From positions 109,940,897-110,004,896 of the forward strand of contig OX638370.1 of the NCBI GenBank assembly GCA_951812925.1: 64,000 bases of DNA, in the 5' to 3' direction. The translations under genes were made by a program, and so were the position numbers. A model generated the notes under the pieces. The model worked only from the letters and a program-made list of their open reading frames with translations, made no database searches and was not told the origin of the DNA. Every line of letters starts with the position of its first letter. Positions within the stretch are counted from its first letter, which is position 1. Positions 1 to 11,724 of the stretch are shown here, one piece after another. Origin of the DNA: Calliopum simillimum. Taxonomy: Eukaryota > Arthropoda > Insecta > Diptera > Lauxaniidae.

Positions 1-924
1 TGGAGAAAATCTGTAAATGGGGTTTCATTTGTATTAGTTTAGTGGTCTGGAAAATGCAAACCCCGAAATCGTAGCTGATCATCCCCGCGAAATATCGCAA
101 AAATACATATCCCATATAAAATAAAAAAAAAATCGGAAAAAAAACGCAACAAACAAATATAAAAATAGTTATATTTAATGTATTTTGCAATGCTGAATCT
201 GAATCCGGTCTTAAAATTTCTATATCTCATACAGTTTTTGAGATATCTTAGCCTAAACAAGGAAAAAATACCGTTTTTGCTATATTTTGAAGCTATATAA
301 CTAGAATATAGAACATTCATACGCAAAATTCGATACATTATCTGAAAGTTCCAATCTTTTTCTTTAAAACCGCATTTAAATTATGTCAATAGCTTATTTT
401 TTCTCTGAAATATCGTAGACTGAAATAATGACAAAACACGTTTTTTGCACTTTTTTAACTTTTTAGGTTAGGATATCTCCGAGAAAAATAAAGATATCGA
501 CATTGTTTGAATTAGGTTTAAAAGATTGGTTAAAGCTTTCCATTTCTGCATCAGAATTTACGGATATACGTCCTGTTATATAGCTCCAAAACACAACAAT
601 AAAACATAGCGTCAGCTTTTTTTCCTTGTTTAGGCTAAGATATCTCAAAAACCGTATAAGATGCAGCAATTCTAAGGCCGGATTCGGATTCAGCATTGCA
701 AAATACATTAAAAACAACTATTTTTATGTTTGTTTGTTGCATTTTTTTTCTGAATTTTTTTTATTTTATATGGGATATGTATTTTTGCGATATTTTGCGG
801 GGATGATCAGCTACGATTTCGGGGTTTGCATTTTTCCAGACCACTAAACTAATACAAATGAAACCCCATTCACAGATTTTCTCCACATAGCCAAAAAACC
901 TATCGACTAATCAAGATCACTGTG
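1..924. mobile_element. Foldback (inverted-dimer) DNA element, copy 1, cut by window edge
   Basis: The left arm, starting at base 1, reappears as its reverse complement ending near 890, and homology between the two halves can be followed inward, so the whole unit is one head-to-head palindrome. The right end finishes in CACTGTG at 918-924, which reads CACAGTG from the outside. A second copy lies at 12579-13534. By comparison with it, about 40 bp of the left end are outside the window. A short open frame (463-717, minus) also exists in copy 2, but most amino-acid differences are replacements, so it is probably not a gene. The class is uncertain. CAC..GTG ends recall Transib elements, which is inference only. 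Confidence 0.75.
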
Positions 925-2165
925 ACATGATAAAACAAAAAATTTTGTTTAACACCTTAACACTTAAAATTCAAAGTTTTATTTAAACTAATTTTAACTA
1001 GAGTTATGAAATGTTTTTTAATTAAATAACTGTTTCGGTTTTTATTTTAATGCCTACCACGTCTGTAACAAAAAAATAAAAACGAAAAAAAAAACTCATT
1101 TTAATTTTATTAACATACAGGTGTTAATAAAACTAGGTCATTTATAATGAAAAAAATATGAATGCTTTTATTTGATATGAACTTTGTGTTTTTTTTTTTT
1201 TTTTGTTTTCTCGCGCCATAAAAACAGCAGCGCCAACAGCAATGTGGTTGCTCATTTACCTATTTAAGCGCAACAATGTTTTTCGTAATTGTGAATAAAA
1301 GCTAACAGTTTTCTCATGATAGATAGATAGTTAATGAGATACACGTCATAATTTTTTCTACTGAATTGCAGATAGTTTTGTTTTAACAATATTTTGTTGT
1401 TTTGCGTCATAATATGTTTGAGTATTCGTGTGCTTCTGTGAATATTTTTTTATTTTTTTTTTTAATTTTTCATATAAATATTTACCAAAATATTTTGGTA
1501 CAAAAAACTACTCCATTTTAACCACTACATACGCTAATCTTGATTTGAAACGATAAGATAGCAGCATATCCACTTACAGAATCTTATCAGTCTTATTTTT
1601 GCTGTTTTTTTTTTTTGTTTAAGCTGAGTACTTTTTGTTGCAAACATTTTTGACATGAGAAATGCTAATTGTTTAAAATTCTTAAATTGCTATTAATAAA
1701 TAATACTTTGGTAGTGATTTATTGACTAATTTTTTATAGAAAGCCATTTACTAAGTCTTTCTTAAATACACTTCGTAGTCAATAAATTTTAGTATTAAAT
1801 TAGCATATTGTGAATAAAAAGTTTTAGCTAAAATATTCCGAAAAAAAAAAAAAATCGTCCGCAATTTTTTCTGCAAAGAAATATCAGATTTTGTAAAAAA
1901 ATATCTTTTAAATCTTTTTTTCTTCATGATTTATATATTTTGCAATTTATCAATTTTGAATATTTATGTTTTTCGGCTATGGTTATTCTGTATAAAACGA
2001 GCCGCGAAGTAAGCAATATATATATATATAATACATCAAGAAATTGTTAAATTAGAGGTTTTTGGGAGCCAATGATTTATAATAATGATTTCTATTTTTT
2101 GCGCTTTAACAAAACTTTTTCTCACGGTGTCTTTGAAAACTTTTGACTAGACACGTATTATTTTA
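925..2165. other. AT-rich noncoding stretch
   Basis: No coding signal, splice-bounded exon or recognisable element was found. It holds homopolymer runs (for example T tracts near 1190 and 1600), a short TA microsatellite near 2016-2030, and otherwise unique AT-rich sequence. Confidence 0.5.
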
Positions 2166-2169
2166 TTTT

Positions 2170-2720
2170 GACTGAAACCGGTCTTTTGACCTGGAAATAG
2201 CTTATATAATTTGCGTGTTATAACGTGTTAAAATGCCAATGCTTTGAATCGTTAATAAATGGGCGTGGCATTGTTTGATTACGCCCATTTTTTGGTCAGC
2301 GTATGCTATTCATTTGAAGCAACTACTTACCGAATTCAATCGAAATAACATCTTTAGCTTTCAAGATGTAACGTTTTAAAGTGCATATTCTTTGAATCGT
2401 TAAAAAAGTAGGCGTGTCATTGTTTGATTACGCCCACTTTTTAGCCAGTTTCTGCTATTTAAGTATATGGGCACCTAGCTAAAGAATTTCATCGAAATAG
2501 CTTGTGTATTTTGTGAGATAAATGGTGGTAAAGTGCCTAGTTAATGAATCGTTAAAAAATGGTATTGTTTGGTTACGTCTGCTTTTTGACCAGCTTATGC
2601 TATTAATGGCACCTACCTTCCGAATTTCATCCAATAAGCTTGCATAGTTTGCGAGATATAACGTGTTAAGTTTTTTTTTTATCGATTAATCGTTAAATAG
2701 TGGGCGTGGCACCCATTTGA
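2170..2720. repeat. Diverged tandem array, about 150-bp unit, GGCGTGGC-type
   Basis: About three and a half units are visible. Each carries a GAATCGTTAA motif (near 2246, 2392, 2545 and 2687) followed by a GGGCGTGGCATTGTTTG-like block and a TTTTTGACCAGC..TATGCTATT block. Units differ by substitutions and small indels. Arrays of the same style recur at 7738-8030 and 29850-30380, which suggests an old dispersed repeat class. Confidence 0.7.
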
Positions 2721-2774
2721 CACTTAAGCCGCTGCTGAACTTGTACGAATCTATTAAATTCATGAGGTTCGGTA

Positions 2775-3381
2775 TGCTAGTACTACGAATATGTACGAGC
2801 AACGAATAGTATGAGGTATGAATATTACGAGTTGCGAGTAGTACGAGGTACCAATAGTACGAGGTATGAATGATACGAGGTACGAATAATACGAGGTACG
2901 AATGGTACGAGATACGAATAGTACGAGGTACGAATGGTACGAGGTACGAATAGTACGAGGAACGAATAGTTCAATTCACGAATAGTTCGATGTACGAATA
3001 GTACGAGGTACGAATAGTACGAGGTACGAATAGTACGAGGTACGAATAGAACGAGGTACGAATAGTTCAATGTACGAATAGTATGAGGTACGAATAAAAC
3101 GAAGTACGAATAGCTCGATGTACGAATAGTACGAGGTACGAATAGTACGAGGTACGAATAGAACGAGGTACGAATAGTTGGATGCACTATTAGTACGAGG
3201 TACGATTAGTACAAGGTACGAATAATTCGATGTACGATTAGTACGAGGTACGATTAGTATAAGATACGAATAATTCGATGTACGATTAGTACGAGGTACG
3301 AATAGTACGAGGTACGAATAGTACGAGGTACGAATAGTACGAGGTACGAATAGTACGAGATACTAATAGTACGAGGCACGA
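2775..3381. repeat. 16-bp minisatellite (TACGAGGTACGAATAG)n
   Basis: Roughly 38 head-to-tail units of TACGAGGTACGAATAG, with variant units such as GTTCGATGTACGAATA interspersed. The minus strand is open for 120 codons with a 16-residue periodic peptide. This is the expected result of a stop-free 16-bp unit cycling through three frames every 48 bp, not a gene. Confidence 0.95.
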
Positions 3382-3894
3382 AGTTCATGAACTTTACCAA
3401 ATTCACGTGCCGGTGCGAACCTCAAATTCACGTAATTGGAGGAAAGTGATTTCGTAACCCTGTTCGTAAATTCACTTACTCGTAGTACGAATTCACATGG
3501 TCGGATAACTCTAGTTCAGCGAAATTGTTGGTTGTTGTTCTAAAAGTAAGTAGGTTTGATCTTCCGCAGAATATGTCTTATACAAATTCACGAACATCTG
3601 GCACTGATATCACAGTAAAAGAAGTAATCAACAAATCGAGGGTTTGCATAAAGCCGGGTGTAAAATATCTGCCTGAGGGCGGTTAGAGCCTGTTAAGTAT
3701 CCGCAAATTGCTTTCCGATAAAAAAAAAGAAAAATTATAACTAGTTACTTTTGCTTTCACCATATTTCTTCTTTGCTGCAATTCGAAACAAGTTTATGTT
3801 AAAAAGTGGATATAAATGTATGCTTTTAAAGCCTTATGTATGTCGACAAATGCCTCTGATGAGGTTGGCCTATGGTGGGTTCCGAAGTCTGTAT
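3382..3894. other. Noncoding spacer between minisatellite and LINE fragment
   Basis: No gene or clear repeat is seen. The first 120 bp still contain scattered, decayed pieces of the adjacent minisatellite (TACGAATTCACATGG-like). The end runs into the GTAT tail of the retrotransposon fragment. Confidence 0.4.
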
Positions 3895-4495
3895 GTATGT
3901 ATGTATTCTCCTTTAACTCCTAGGAGGAGCATAGGGCCAATATGAAATCTCTCCATTTGTCACGATCCCTTGCGATGACTTTGATCTCTTGCCACGATTT
4001 TCCCGATTCTTGGATTTCCTTTTCCAACGACCTTTTCCAGTTGGTTTTGGGTCTACCACGTCCTCTACTGCCTTGTGGATTCCACTCAAGGGCCTGGCGA
4101 CAAACTTCGCTGTGTGGTTTCCGGAGAGTGTGACCAATCCATCCCCATTTGCGCAGCTTGATCTCGTTTGCTATAGCCTTCTGTTTGCATTTTTGATGTA
4201 GCTCGGCATTTGATATAGTGCGAGGCCACCAAACCTTTAATATACGCCTTAAGCATTTGTTGACGAATACTTGCAGCTTGTTTGTTAGTTGTTCAGTAAC
4301 AAGCCATGTTTCGCACCCATATAACAAAACCGATTTCACATTCGAATCAAAAATGCGCACTCTCGTTTTGGTGGATATAACGGATGAAGACCATATTTTG
4401 TTCAGTTGAGCAAACGCGCCTTTTGCTTTTGCTATTCTTGAGTTGATATCCGAAGTTCCGAAGTCTAAGCGTCCAATTTTTTTTTTTCAGGTTTC
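3895..4495 (-). pseudogene. 5'-truncated RTE-like non-LTR retrotransposon, RT C-terminal region
   Basis: Read on the minus strand, an open frame from about 4490 to the TAG at 3920 encodes the region downstream of the reverse transcriptase core. Visible motifs are LLYGCETW, a CLRRILKVWWPRTISN block, WGWIGHTLRK, a WNPQG..RGRPKTNWKR segment and a terminal DKWRDFILALCSS. This arrangement is typical of RTE-type and related LINE proteins. The RT catalytic core itself is missing, so this is a 5'-truncated insertion. The 3' UTR is very short and ends in a CATA-type microsatellite at about 3895, as expected for RTE elements. The clade name is an inference from motifs. The coding frame is unusually clean, suggesting a fairly young insertion. 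Confidence 0.75.
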
Positions 4496-6004
4496 TTGGT
4501 GTTTTACACAAAGCACTGAACAGAAAACTCAACCCAACGTGTCATATGATACATGCATAATTGGTAATGCCTTCTTTATTGCGTTATCAGACCAATTACC
4601 AAAGACTAAAATAGCCTGATTCGGTTTCCTTTTTTCTTTGTTAATGAAGCTTTAATAAAAGTAATTTCGATTTAAACATAGATTCCAAATAGCTTAAATT
4701 TCGAAAATTCTTGATTGACATTTAAGTTACGAAATTTGTTGTGATTTAAGCTAATGAAATTTAATACTGATGACCGAGATAATTTTGTTAAAAAAAAAAA
4801 AACAACAAAAATTTCTATTTATCTTTTTCCAATTTAGCACAGTTGCAATTTAAGGCTAAACGATAATTTCATCATTTACCTTTAGTGCTATATTTGGAGT
4901 AATATTGACTGTTGCCAAATTGTTTAAATGTTGCCATAATTTTACTAATTATTCAAAAATTCCACTGCTTTGTTTTATTTTTTTTTTCGTTTGCCTTTAC
5001 GCCGCATTGCTTTCCGGCCTTAACTTGGCAGGTTTTATTGCCAAAAGAGGCGCCTGCAGAGCTTGAAAGCTTTGGTTAATGAATTTTAATTAAGCCGGTG
5101 GCGGCAAACATAGCTAATGTCAATAATATTTCTTTTGTCATCATTTATCTATCTAGCCATCAGAGTAGTTTTCACTTTCATTTTATGCCTTTTGCATTTA
5201 TTATTATAATTATTTTTTATTGTTTTTTCTTCAAGCGATTTCTTTTAAACTTTTTTAACCTCTTTCGAAATTCTTATTTTAGTTAAGCGAAAAAAATGTT
5301 TGTTAATTTTTTGCTTTCTTCTTGCTTTCTGCTACTTCTTTCTACCTCTTCTTTTGAAATGTTTATTAATGAGCTTTAAATTGCCGCCACAAAATGTCAT
5401 ACATGTCAATTGAAAGCGCAGCTTCAACGCTTTGCCAATGTCTTTCTATAATTAATTGACTGTTAATTAATTTATTGCTAAAGTTTAGATTTTTGACTTT
5501 AGAAATTTTTGTTTCAATAGCAAAAAAGTTGAAATTAAATAGTTTTCGCAAGCTTTCTAAAAATGTGAAAAACCCGATTTTTTTTTTTTTTAGAGAAAAA
5601 ACCAAGATTTGAAAGTTTATTTATCGTTGTTTTTATAAAGGGCGTTTCGAAATTCAATCCGCCTGGCTTTGAAATTTAATTTTTGTTTTACACAATTTCT
5701 ACGTTGAAACAATATTCTTAAAGTCATCTCAAGCTTTTTTTGTTGTTTTTTTTTTTTGCACGTTTAGTGTTCCATTTTGTACGTGCTACTTTTGAAAGGT
5801 TTCAGTGAGAGAAAAAATACAATATTTTCTTAATATCACGTAATTTTGTTCTTTCTTTACAAAAGTTTTCATATTTTTCAAAATCGAAAACGATTTTCCC
5901 TAAATTTTTTTGTTGTTTTGAATTGCATTCATTTTTATATTCACTCACGTCAAGGCAAACGATTACAGACCTTTTACTTAGTTTAACATATTTTCTCCTT
6001 AAAA
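4496..6004. other. AT-rich noncoding stretch
   Basis: Nothing coding was recognised. The content is poly-T and poly-A runs and AT-rich unique sequence. The short open frames here lack splice sites, codon bias or family motifs. Confidence 0.45.
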
Positions 6005-6640
6005 CCGGGAACTTGTCATAGACTGCTTAATTAGAGAAAGCATTCCTCATGGTTACCTGTCACCTACGCAGCCCGCCTACCAAAAGGGTAAATCAGTAGA
6101 AACTGCTCTACGGTGTAATTAAAAACATTTGTGAATTTACTTCATTACAAGGCATACTTTTTAGCGACATTCCTTAATACTGAAAGAGCTTCAATAATGT
6201 TTCAAATGAATCACTAAAAACAGCCAAAATGGTATTTTTTTTCCCCATAACATCGGCAGGTGAAGTCTGATGTATAAAAATAATGAATCCCTGTAAAGAG
6301 CTTAATTAGGCCTAAACTTTTTCCTCATTGCCTTTGGACTCCCGAGGTCATGTTCGGCTAGTGAGACCCAGTTTCTCTGGTTCGTATCCCCCTAAATACC
6401 ATTTTTTTTCTAATAAAATTAAAGTCTATGGGAACATATTTACACCACAGACCTAACCCACATTGAAACTGTTTATTTCCGTCACTTCACAAGGTGGGAT
6501 ACTTTCACCAGTCCTCTGAAAAATTGCGCTAAATCCCTTATTAAAAAAAAAAAAAATACACATGGGCATGTACACTAAAGTTGGTGCCTATGCTGATGAT
6601 CTAGTTTTGATGGTAAATTGGAAATATCTTTTGGAGTCCT
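6005..6640 (+). pseudogene. Decayed non-LTR reverse transcriptase fragment
   Basis: Reading across frames on the + strand gives three RT landmarks in the correct order. First is LSPTQPAYQKGKSVETALR (about 6050-6110), the conserved RT block upstream of motif A. Second is VTSQGGILSPVL (about 6480-6517), the QG/LSP motif, with an in-frame stop just after it. Third is the catalytic YADD in VGAYADDLVLMV (about 6580-6615). Intervening sequence is full of stops and frameshifts and includes a poly-A run. The QGG-LSP form is usual for I/R1/LOA/jockey-type elements. The coding function is lost. Confidence 0.7.
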
Positions 6641-7000
6641 CTTATAAGTACACGGCAAATAGTTTGGGTGTAAAATTCAAACCAAATTGGAATCAATACA
6701 AATCCACACCAAATTTGGTATAAAATCTATGCTACAACTTGGTATACAAACCGTTTATACTTGCTCGTATAAAATTTCTAGAAATAAAGTATTAATGCAA
6801 TTTACACTATTTTGGTTTAAATGTAATGGTATCAACATCCAAAAATTTTTTATACTATTTTTGTATAAATTTTATATAGAAGTTCATATGAAAGTATTTT
6901 AAGCCATTTTATATAAATAAAATTCATATTGTGCTACTTAGCTTCAGAGAATTTGCTCTGTTTGTAAAAAATCAACAAACTACTTTTAACATGTATGTTT

Positions 7001-7290
7001 GTATGTATGTATTCTCCTTTAACTCCTAGGAGGAGCTTAGGGCCAAAAGAACCATATTGGTTCCGGTTATAGGAGAATCATTCCTAATAATGCATATTTC
7101 TTGCACCTCCAAATCCGATGTGCATGTTGCCGAGGCAGGTGGATTAACCACATTCTCGTGGGTACCACTTGAAGAGATATTTTCCATCGTTTTTCGATAA
7201 GTACAATCTTCTCGGCAACGCCCCACGCAGTAAGTTATAAGCTTAAGGCTGTAAACATAGAATCGAAATATTCCTGGATTAACAGATCTT
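7001..7290 (-). mobile_element. Retroelement 3' end sharing its tail with the RTE-like copy
   Basis: The segment 7001-7046 matches 3895-3940 with one mismatch: a GTATGTAT tail, then TCTCCTTTAACTCCTAGGAGGAGC. Upstream on the minus strand (7047-7290) the sequence is unrelated to the RTE-like protein, yet it stays open into the same terminal region (ending VLLALSSS, against FILALCSS in the other copy). It could be a second family or a non-autonomous SINE-like partner that uses the LINE 3' tail. The left boundary is a guess. Confidence 0.5.
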
Positions 7291-7737
7291 CAGACTACTC
7301 GAATTCTATTAATTTTTTTATTTTAAGCCATCAATAGGTTTAAAAACGTATGTCGAAAAAAATAACAGTTTTTCTTTTGGGATAATTTTTGAACGATATT
7401 TTTTTGTTGAACTCTCTTTTATTTTGTCTCCTAAGTCTAACTTTTCATAAATTTTTAATTAAATACTGAACCAGTTTTTATAAAACTGCTTTCTTTGAGT
7501 TTTCTTTGACTTCACATTTTTCTAACTAAAATTTTGATTTGTATCAAAAATAAAATGTAACTCATACGCTCTGTTGACACATGGAGATTGTTGAAAACAG
7601 CAAAGCTTATTTGTTTAGATATAATGTCACATCTACTAAAAATGAGATTTTGTTTGTATGTTTGTCACTTATTGACTTGATAACTAACTGACAGCACTAA
7701 ATGATATTTCCATAGTCTTTCAGCATTATAAGGGCAG
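7291..7737. other. AT-rich noncoding stretch
   Basis: No recognisable gene, repeat or regulatory element. It is ordinary AT-rich sequence with T runs. Confidence 0.4.
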
Positions 7738-8030
7738 TACCACGCCTCGTAAAAAATTAATTCGTAATATCTCTGAAACTACTTGATGCAGATAATTAAA
7801 ATTTGGTACATGTGTAAAGTGGATTAGCGAAAATAATTTTCAATAAAAAAGTACGCGGTGCCACGCTCCCAAAAAATCAATTCATCATATCTTTGAAAAT
7901 ATGTAACGAACATGGATGGGATTTGGTATATGTATTAAAAGTATCTAGACAAATACTGGAAAAATGGGTAGTGTCACGCCCTTTGTTTGTTTATTTGTGA
8001 GTATCTCATAAGTTAATGAAGAGATTTTGA
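7738..8030. repeat. Short diverged tandem repeat, about 120-bp unit
   Basis: Two and a half units are seen, each with a CCACGC core, an ATTCRTMATATCTCTGAAA-like block and an ATTTGGTAYATGT block. They resemble in style the GGCGTGGC arrays at 2170-2720 and 29850-30380. Confidence 0.55.
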
Positions 8031-8801
8031 TAAAAACTTAATTTAAAGCTTGTTCCTCCTTTAAATAAAATTTACTGAATACAAATACAGTTTTCACAAG
8101 TCGATTTTACTCATACGACCTGCTGACTGAAGTTTTATCAATGAAATATGCAGAAGCTAGAGCTGTGTATAGGAAAGTGCTATATTATGGTTAGAATATT
8201 TGCGAAAAATGCATCATTACCTTAAAAAAAATGTACAGTCAATTGCTTTGCTTTTTGGGGCCATTTTTCTAGCTTTTTTTAAATTTGAAAATGCTTCTTT
8301 ACACAATAATTGGAGACGTCACTGTGTTTCATTTAATTTATTTGTCAACAAGGTGCTTTTTTTTTTGTTTTATTTCTCTGTTACTTGCTAATTCAGCATT
8401 TGCATTGCTCATCATTATCATCATCACCGTCGTCGTCATCGGCATCATGCAGTAAACCTGTCTCAAGTGGTTTGCCAACTTCAAGTCAACATATCTGCAT
8501 CACCAAGAGACTGACTGACAGTTTCGGAAATGAACTTTGTTTTTCTTTTTTTTTTTTTGTATTTTCATTGTCTATTCGTATTCGTTTGTTTTTCTCATTT
8601 TCCAACACGTTTTGTTTTACATTTCAATTTCATCGTATGTTGGTTGTTTGATGTTATTATGTTGTTGACTTACTGGCAACATTGGTTTGCTATTTAATGC
8701 ACCCTACTGTTTGTACGCTATGCATATTAGTTATACTCTTCTATATCTTAAATTTGGAAAATATAATTTTTCCATAAATTAAGAGCTTTTTTTATGATGG
8801 T
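8031..8801. other. Noncoding stretch with small microsatellite
   Basis: No gene recognised. A short ATC/GTC trinucleotide run lies at about 8409-8450. The remainder is T-rich and noncoding. Confidence 0.4.
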
Positions 8802-9030
8802 AAGGCCCGCATTAGTTATCTAATGACAAGGGTTTAACCAACAAAATTTGATTTTCAGTCAGCTATTGACCATTAGTTAAACCTCCAAATTTCATTCGTT
8901 AACCATTAGTTAACCAACAGCTGCTGATGCTGAAGAAATTGAATCCACAAATGTTTTGTAAAAATTTCAAAAATGTTTTCAGACGTAGAAAATTTTGAAT
9001 CTGTTATCCTTAAAAGCTGACCAAAAGAGT
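8802..9030 (+). mobile_element. TTAGTTAAC-rich element, copy A (partial)
   Basis: It begins with GGCCCGCATTAGTTA and continues through TTTAACCAACAAAATTT, the ATTAGTTAAACCTCCAAATTTCATT block, an ACCAACAGCTGCTGATGC block and TTTTCAGACGTAGAAAATTTT. All of these occur in the same order in copy C (29201-30530) or in reverse orientation in copy B (18169-18793). Similarity is lost after about 9030, so the right half is missing or replaced. Confidence 0.65.
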
Positions 9031-9049
9031 TGTCAATAAAACCTGTATG

Positions 9050-9330
9050 ATTTCGAGATATGCCTGCTTGAAGTTGGAGAAAATGCTGTTTCCAGGCTTT
9101 AATGCTGCAGTAGAAACTAAAATTCTTTCGGTTTTTCGATACTAATATGATTTCGTCCTTTTTCTGTGGCTGAAATACTTTTTCATCAAAGAGTCATATC
9201 TCGAAAAGTAAGGTGTGGCTCTTCGATGACATTAAGAAAAATAAGAATTTCTCCTTATCCTGTAGCTACGTCATGAGCTTGAAAACAGCATTTTCTCCAA
9301 CTTCATGCAGGGATGTCTGGAAATCAAGCA
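9050..9330. repeat. Imperfect inverted repeat (hairpin)
   Basis: The segment around 9068-9095 (GAAGTTGGAGAAAATGCTGT) recurs as its reverse complement around 9280-9305, with a loop of about 190 bp. It abuts copy A of the TTAGTTAAC-rich element and may be the remnant of a separate foldback insertion. Confidence 0.5.
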
Positions 9331-11322
9331 GGTATATGAACAATTCTGTGGACACACTAGGTTTCAGCGTCGAAAAGTACATACACACTAAAAAATTATA
9401 GTTTACTTTTCGTAGTTTCGATTCCCTTTCGTATTAATTTAAAACATTTTTGGTATTAAATTCAGATTTTTTTCTAAAAATGTTTGAAATTTATTCCAGA
9501 AAAGTATGAAATTTATTCTAAAATAGTTTAAAATTAATACTTTTTTTGGCGTTGTTCTATATAAATACTTTTCGGCTTTAAAATTAAACTTAAATTTTTA
9601 CTGAATAAGACAGAAATAAGAAATGAAAAAGTCATTTAATTTTTTTTGGGTGCCTGTGTTTTTAATATGATATATTATTTTTGATGTTTTGACTTGGGAC
9701 TTTGTTTCAAAGAGAAATATGTTTGGCCGCTATTATCGAAAAAACTGCAGAAGCGATTCTAATGAAATTTATTATTCAAAAAGTTGACATTGAAAGCATC
9801 TGAATTTCAAAAAGTTTTTTTATTTTATAAATCTAAATTTTTTCTATAAAAATTTTATTTTGTTTTTCTTGCATCTTTTCCTTGACTTTTTCATCTAAAA
9901 TTTGTACGTTTTCACTGCAGCTTTGGCACAAGTTGCTGCAAGTTGTTTAGCAGCTTAAACCATGAATGAAGAACGTAAATTTCATTTATTTTTTTGCTTA
10001 AATCTCTCTAACGTTACTTTACAAAAGTTCATGTAATCCCATGATGGTGTATATTCTTATTTGTAGCTGTGTCTTTTTAACTGTAACATATTTTTTACAC
10101 TTTTTTTTCTTTTTTTTTTTTTTGCTTTTTGCCAACTTTAAACCGGAATTGTTAAAAACTTTATTTTGATATTTTTTTCTGCTTTTATTTTTATCTGATT
10201 TTATTTGTTTTTTAGTTCCTCTGTTTTAGTTTTTTATATTTTTGCCGGCTTGGCGCCGTTGTAAGCTACTTAAGCACGTTGTTGTGTTTGCTGTAGCTGT
10301 TGTAACAGCTACTTCTGAGTCTTCTCATACTCTTCTCTATGTTCATGATAATTTTTTTTGCTGTCTTCATGTTTTTTTCCACTTGAGTGGAACAAACGTA
10401 TAAAAAACATTTAAAGCTGTCGCAGTTTACTTGCTTTGCTGGTGGCATTTAAGTAGCACGTTTTTTTCTTTTGCTTAGAAATAAAAAAAGTGCTTATTCC
10501 ATACCAAGGAAGTTATTAATAAAAATTTTCCTTCCTGTACTTCATAGTGTTTTTTTCTTCTTCTTCACAGTTTTCATTGTCTTCTGAAATTTCTTTGTCT
10601 CTCTTTCTCTACTACATTGTTGAGACTCAAAACTTTAATTGCTCAATTGTTTTTAGAATGATTTGTTCTTTTAAAACTTTTACTTCTGCAGAATTTTTGC
10701 TGACTTATCTCAGTTTAAGATTTAGCTTGTTAATGTGAAAAATATTTTTCACTTGTAATAAAATTTTATGGGCGAAAGTTTTCTTGTCATTTTCTTTTAT
10801 TTATTTATTTTTTGTACTTAAATTTTTAAACTACAATTTTGTCTTATATTGATGATAGTCACAATTTGTTATCTCTTTTTATATCTTGAAATAAAAATTG
10901 GAAAATAACTTAATATTTAGCCATCTAAAATTATTACCATTATCATTAGTTGTGGACAGTAATAAAATATTATTGCTGCCGATAATAATCATATTGTTGG
11001 AACGTCATAATAACAAGTATTTTAATTGAAATTCATTTCATTATTATGGATTTATTGTCATTAGTATTTTTTGTCTATCGATTTATAGTTAAAAGAAAGA
11101 AATACGAATTCATTAAGAGTGTTATCTTTCATAATCATTAACTAAAATGCTGCTTAACAAACGGTTTTTTCTAGCTTGTGACTTGACTCATCAAGAATCA
11201 TGTAGCTTTGCAGTTTTTTTAGATCAGTCAAATTAGATGTTATGCTTGCACTAATTCCAAAGTTCATAAAACCTATACCAATCGATAGAGAATTTTCTCA
11301 AGCACAACATATAAATATGGGT
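9331..11322. other. AT-rich noncoding stretch
   Basis: No gene was recognised. Many T tracts and short low-complexity open frames are present, none with splice sites or family motifs. Confidence 0.45.
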
Positions 11323-11719
11323 TCTCGCAATTTTTCTCGGGAAATTTTGTAAATTGGGGTTTTAACGTGAGGGACCAGGTACAACATTTTTATGTTTCTG
11401 ATTTTAGTAATATGTGAATATATTGTACCTACATATATATGTCCTCGATCCAGATACAAAATATTTTTAAAATATGAAGTCTGGTTAATGAGCTAGAGGA
11501 CTTTAAAAATTTGACTAGTCGGCAGGTATGTGTTACTTCGAAACAAATTTTTAAAGCCCTCTAGCTCGTTAGCCAAACTGAACATTGAATCGAGGACATA
11601 TTAAGGTACGTATATAACATAATCAAATATTACTAAATTCAGAAACACCATAATTTTTTAACCTGCCGCTTCACATGTTAAACCTCGATTTACATAATTT
11701 CCCGGAAAAATTGCGAGGA
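11323..11719. mobile_element. Foldback element, about 400 bp
   Basis: The left end TCTCGCAATTTTTCTCGGGA and the right end TTCCCGGAAAAATTGCGAGGA are inverted repeats. Homology continues inward through AATTGGGGTTTTAACG versus TTAAACCTCGATTTACA, ATGTCCTCGAT and its complement, and CTAGAGG..TTTAAA near the centre. It is noncoding. It directly precedes the tandem array at 11725-12370. Confidence 0.7.
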
Positions 11720-11724
11720 AAAGT

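Noticed and set aside
463..717. 84-codon frame in foldback copy 1 as a host gene
   Set aside because: It is part of a palindromic mobile element, and differences from copy 2 show no protein constraint.
2825..3187. 120-codon open frame on the minus strand
   Set aside because: It lies wholly inside the 16-bp minisatellite and the peptide is a 16-residue periodic artefact.
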